Part shown: in pieces, positions 23,031-25,455 of the stretch
Numbering within the stretch: position 1 is the stretch's first letter
How the letters are laid out: every line of letters starts with the position of its first letter
Source: Bacillota bacterium
GTDB taxonomy: Bacteria; Bacillota; Clostridia; Acetivibrionales; DTU013
Length of the DNA: 25,455 bases
Reading direction: 5' to 3'
Assembly: GCA_023399355.1 (NCBI GenBank)
Contig: JAEWQC010000229.1
Span: 1 to 25,455 of the forward strand
The notes under the pieces: model-generated
The model's database searches: none
Seen by the model: only the letters and a program-made list of their open reading frames with translations
Told to the model about the DNA's origin: nothing
Translations under genes and position numbers: made by a program

Positions 23031-23198
23031 GATAGAGTCGGAGAGAAAAGAAACAGTATCGGAATGAAGAAGAATAATGGTTGCTTTTTATCTGATTCTA
23101 TTATAAAATATTTCCTGATTAAACTAGTTTTTGATTATTTGATCATTTATTATGTGAATAAAATTAGGTTGCTATTTTTATTCACCAGATGAGGAGAG

Positions 23199-24581
23199 AT
23201 GAGAGAGATGAGCAAGCAGAGTAGTAAAGACGTCGTTAAGGTCCTTCTTGAGGAATCCGAAATTCCTAAACAATGGTACAATATTGTGGCAGATATGCCA
23301 AACAAACCGTCCCCGTATTATAGTCCTTTCACAAATCAATTAATGGCTCCGGAGGATATGAAGGCAATCTTCCCTGATGCCCTGATTGCACAGGAAATGT
23401 CTGCCGAAAGATATATTGATATTCCGGACGAAGTTCGTGAAATGTACAAGCAGTGGAGACCGTCCCCCCTATTCCGGGCGAAGGCTCTGGAAAAGGTTCT
23501 TGATACTCCTGCCAGGATTTACTACAAATATGAAGGCGTAAATGCAACAGGCAGCCACAAGCTTAACTCCGCTCTGGCGCAGGCTTATTACAACAAGCAG
23601 GCCGGCATCAAGCGACTTGCTACAGAGACAGGTGCAGGACAATGGGGAAGTGCGCTGAGTATGGCCTGTAACCATTTCGGACTTGAATGTACGGTTTATA
23701 TGGTTAAGGTAAGCTATCAGCAGAAACCCTACAGGCGTTCCTTTATGCAGACCTTCGGCGCAAGTGTTCATGCCAGCCCCAGCGTTCTTACAAATTCGGG
23801 CAGGATGATACTTGAAAGGGATCCTGAGTCTACGGGAAGCCTTGGAATCGCAATCAGTGAAGCGGTTGAAGATGCAGCAACCCATGAGGATACGAACTAT
23901 GCACTCGGAAGTGTATTGAACCATGTCTGTCTGCACCAGACCATTATAGGTCAGGAAGCAAAGATGCAAATGGAGAAAATAGAGGAATACCCTGATGTGG
24001 TGATAGCATGCTGCGGCGGCGGCTCAAACTTCTCCGGCATATCCTTCCCGTTTCTTCAGGACAAATTCAAAGGAACGAAAGTCAGGGCAGTTGCAGCTGA
24101 ACCATCGGCTTGTCCGACTCTTACGAAGGGGATTTTCGCCTATGACTATGGTGATACTGCAAAAATGGCTCCTATAGCTAAAATGTATACGCTTGGGCAT
24201 GATTTCACCCCTGCCGGAATACATGCGGGCGGTCTCAGGTATCATGGAGACTCGAGTATTGTTAGCCAGTTGTATCATGATGGCCTAATAGAAGCGGTTG
24301 CTTATGGGCAAAAGGAAGTATTCGATGCGGGAGTCCTGTTTGCCAGGTCTGAAGGCATCGTTCCGGCACCGGAATCTTCCCATGCAATTAAGGCAGCAGT
24401 CGTTGAAGCCTTGAAAGCCAAGGAAGCGGGCGAGGAAAAGGTAATCCTCTTTAACCTTAGCGGACATGGCTATTTTGATATGTCCTCCTATGACATGTAT
24501 TTCGGCGGGAAGATGGTAGATGTAGAATATTCGGCAGAAGATGTTAAGAAGAGTATGGCAAACCTGCCGCCGATTAAATAA
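23199..24581 (+). CDS. trpB: Tryptophan synthase beta chain, TrpB2 type
   Basis: The 460-residue PLP enzyme has the long TrpB2 N-terminus (EIPKQWYNIVADMPNKPSPY), the PLP lysine K121 in NATGSHKLNSA, the ETGAGQWGSAL loop (about 146-158), and the phosphate-binding CCGGGSNFSG (about 270-279). It also has HAGGLRYHGDS near 345 and a SGHGYFDMSSYDMY C-terminus typical of TrpB2. TrpB condenses indole with serine to make tryptophan; TrpB2 enzymes often act without TrpA, in indole salvage or related side reactions. No other trp gene lies in the window. Starts at ATG 23199 and ATG 23208 are both in frame behind GAGGAG (2 or 11 bases away); the second may be the real one. A terminator follows. Confidence 0.93.
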   Translation: MREMSKQSSKDVVKVLLEESEIPKQWYNIVADMPNKPSPYYSPFTNQLMAPEDMKAIFPDALIAQEMSAERYIDIPDEVREMYKQWRPSPLFRAKALEKVLDTPARIYYKYEGVNATGSHKLNSALAQAYYNKQAGIKRLATETGAGQWGSALSMACNHFGLECTVYMVKVSYQQKPYRRSFMQTFGASVHASPSVLTNSGRMILERDPESTGSLGIAISEAVEDAATHEDTNYALGSVLNHVCLHQTIIGQEAKMQMEKIEEYPDVVIACCGGGSNFSGISFPFLQDKFKGTKVRAVAAEPSACPTLTKGIFAYDYGDTAKMAPIAKMYTLGHDFTPAGIHAGGLRYHGDSSIVSQLYHDGLIEAVAYGQKEVFDAGVLFARSEGIVPAPESSHAIKAAVVEALKAKEAGEEKVILFNLSGHGYFDMSSYDMYFGGKMVDVEYSAEDVKKSMANLPPIK

Positions 24582-24624
24582 GTGCTGTAAATAGCTGCAT
24601 TTTTTCAACAAAGATAACTAATTT

Positions 24625-24683
24625 GCTCCCCGGTGAAGCAGTAAGGATGAAATATAAACCTGCTGCCGAAAGGGGAGCTTTTT
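24625..24683 (+). terminator. Terminator after trpB
   Basis: GCTCCCC (24625-24631) pairs with GGGGAGC (24672-24678), with an inner AGCAG/CTGCT stem (24637-24641 with 24660-24664), and TTTTT follows. The T tract touches the stop codon of the convergent gene, so it may act only on the + strand. Confidence 0.7.
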
Positions 24684-25455
24684 CATGGGATAAATTGCAG
24701 GGAGGCATCTGCCAGATAGGGCAGGCCGGTGTTCTTCTCCCCAATGAGGACACGAAGTTCCGATTTCCCGGGGGTAAGCATTTCAAACTGGTAAGAGTGT
24801 GTTTGTGTATCATTGAAACCTGCAAACAGGTTATAGGAATCGAGCATCAACGTGTAGGACCCTTTTTCCAGCATAAAGGTGGCTGTACCATTTGAATCCG
24901 TTAAAATTCCATGGGAGCGGTAAACGGCATCCTGGCTGTTGCTTTTCTCAATATGCAATCCTACATTAGCTATGGGCTTTTCTGTATTGCCATCTATCAT
25001 ATGAACCTCGAGGAGGTAGACAAGATCATTTCTGGCATCTGTTACACGGTATAAGGGATTATTCTCCCATAGTTGTGCAAGAGTCTGTCCAAGATCCCGT
25101 TTGTCAAATTCCAAGATCGAGGACTGCAAATTGTTATGAAATAGCATTCCTGAAACCAACACTACTCCTAAAACCAATATAGTCTTCCTCTTGGAAACTG
25201 TTTCAATGAACGGGTTATTTACAGTTCTTCTATCATCGGCATATCGCATATTTATCTGTAGGGCTGTATTTATTCCCACATAAAACAGCATTCCAGACAC
25301 GAATGTGTAAAATGACAATTCGTTTACGAAATAAAACACAGGTTTTCCGAGCAATTCGGATAAGAAGGAAGAAGGGATGAAATCGATTCCGGCAGGAATG
25401 CTTTTCAGAAAAATAGCAGGAAGCAACCGGGTCAGCAGGCAGGCTGTCAGAGAGA
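24683..25455 (-). CDS. Membrane protein with extracytoplasmic C-terminal domain (N-terminus beyond window)
   Basis: The reverse frame is open from the window edge to TGA at 24683 (about 257 codons); the likely start is outside, because the reading continues upstream of the first possible TTG as SLTACLLTRLLPAIFLKSIP. Hydrophobic segments lie in the first third (LSFYTFVSGMLFYVGINTAL) and around KTILVLGVVLVSGMLF. The remainder is a soluble, apparently beta-rich domain (YLLEVHMIDGNTEKPIANVG, LTDSNGTATFMLEKGSYTL), resembling the carboxypeptidase-regulatory or Ig-like fold of surface proteins. I do not recognise a specific family. It converges on trpB with only the terminator between them. Confidence 0.75.
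   Translation of the reverse strand, partial: SLTACLLTRLLPAIFLKSIPAGIDFIPSSFLSELLGKPVFYFVNELSFYTFVSGMLFYVGINTALQINMRYADDRRTVNNPFIETVSKRKTILVLGVVLVSGMLFHNNLQSSILEFDKRDLGQTLAQLWENNPLYRVTDARNDLVYLLEVHMIDGNTEKPIANVGLHIEKSNSQDAVYRSHGILTDSNGTATFMLEKGSYTLMLDSYNLFAGFNDTQTHSYQFEMLTPGKSELRVLIGEKNTGLPYLADASLQFIP

Noticed and set aside
22953..23192. Separate small gene behind the TadE-like stop
   Set aside because: It is the same frame as the upstream gene, starts inside the repeat at a TTG without a ribosome binding site, and ends in AT-rich sequence that translates to a low-complexity hydrophobic tail. Treated as repeat remnant.
24623..24895. 90-codon forward ORF after trpB
   Set aside because: It covers the trpB terminator and lies antisense to the membrane-protein gene, whose reverse frame has coherent domain structure.

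Overview
The window reads as a chromosomal segment of a low-to-moderate GC, endospore-forming anaerobic Firmicute of class Clostridia. The evidence is an alpha/beta-type small acid-soluble spore protein, CotF-like coat proteins, a DUF421/DUF4363 pair, a DacF-type D-Ala-D-Ala carboxypeptidase, strong AGGAGG-type ribosome binding sites, TTG starts, and a Gram-positive style infC-rpmI-rplT operon with a terminator in its leader. No phage, transposase, CRISPR array, rRNA or tRNA was seen. Most genes are recognisable core or common accessory genes. The less ordinary content lies mainly in the intergenic RNA leaders and repeats.

Layout. (1) 1-463 (-): 5' part of rqcH, cut by the window edge. (2) 464-2293 (+): an 8-bp tandem repeat, then a two-gene unit of a YtrA-like GntR repressor and a DUF1648 membrane protein; a near-perfect 13-bp dyad sits on the promoter. 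(3) 2331-4687 (+): infC-rpmI-rplT with a structured attenuator leader and a non-canonical ATC start for infC, followed by a SpoU/TrmH rRNA methyltransferase. (4) 4714-8291 (+): a cation-homeostasis block. A NapA-like CPA2 antiporter has its own promoter and a terminator-containing leader. A yybP-ykoY (Mn2+) riboswitch then precedes a UPF0016 exporter and a CaCA-type cation antiporter. (5) 8305-10302: spore-related genes, namely DUF421-DUF4363 (-), two small coat-like proteins (+) and a SASP (-); a long perfect bidirectional terminator separates the coat genes from the SASP gene. (6) 10388-12086 (+): uracil permease behind an attenuator leader with a PyrR-site-like element. (7) 12170-14999: a REP-like hairpin with 13-bp repeats, then a GT28/MGDG-synthase-like glycosyltransferase and a DUF342 (FapA-type) protein, both (-). 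(8) 15069-18224 (+): dacF and a B12-binding radical SAM/DUF4080 protein. (9) 18377-22946 (+): three consecutive TadE-like proteins, the middle one a large DUF5702-type protein; the last ends in a 42-bp repeat array that contains its stop codon. (10) 23199-24581 (+): a TrpB2-type tryptophan synthase beta chain with a terminator. (11) 24683-25455 (-): a membrane protein with an extracytoplasmic C-terminal domain, cut by the window edge.

How the parts work together. Three cation exporters lie in tandem, and two transcription units among them start with a leader that can terminate transcription, so export is probably set by intracellular metal or ion level. Ribosomal genes are probably autoregulated by L20 through the leader attenuator, with IF3 discriminating against its own start codon. 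The spore and envelope genes (SASP, coat proteins, DUF421/DUF4363, DacF) fit sporulation or forespore physiology. The TadE-like trio looks like pseudopilins without secretion machinery inside the window. The most promising undescribed elements are the antiporter leader (4804-4901) and the uracil permease leader (10440-10569). I found no clearly new multi-gene system.
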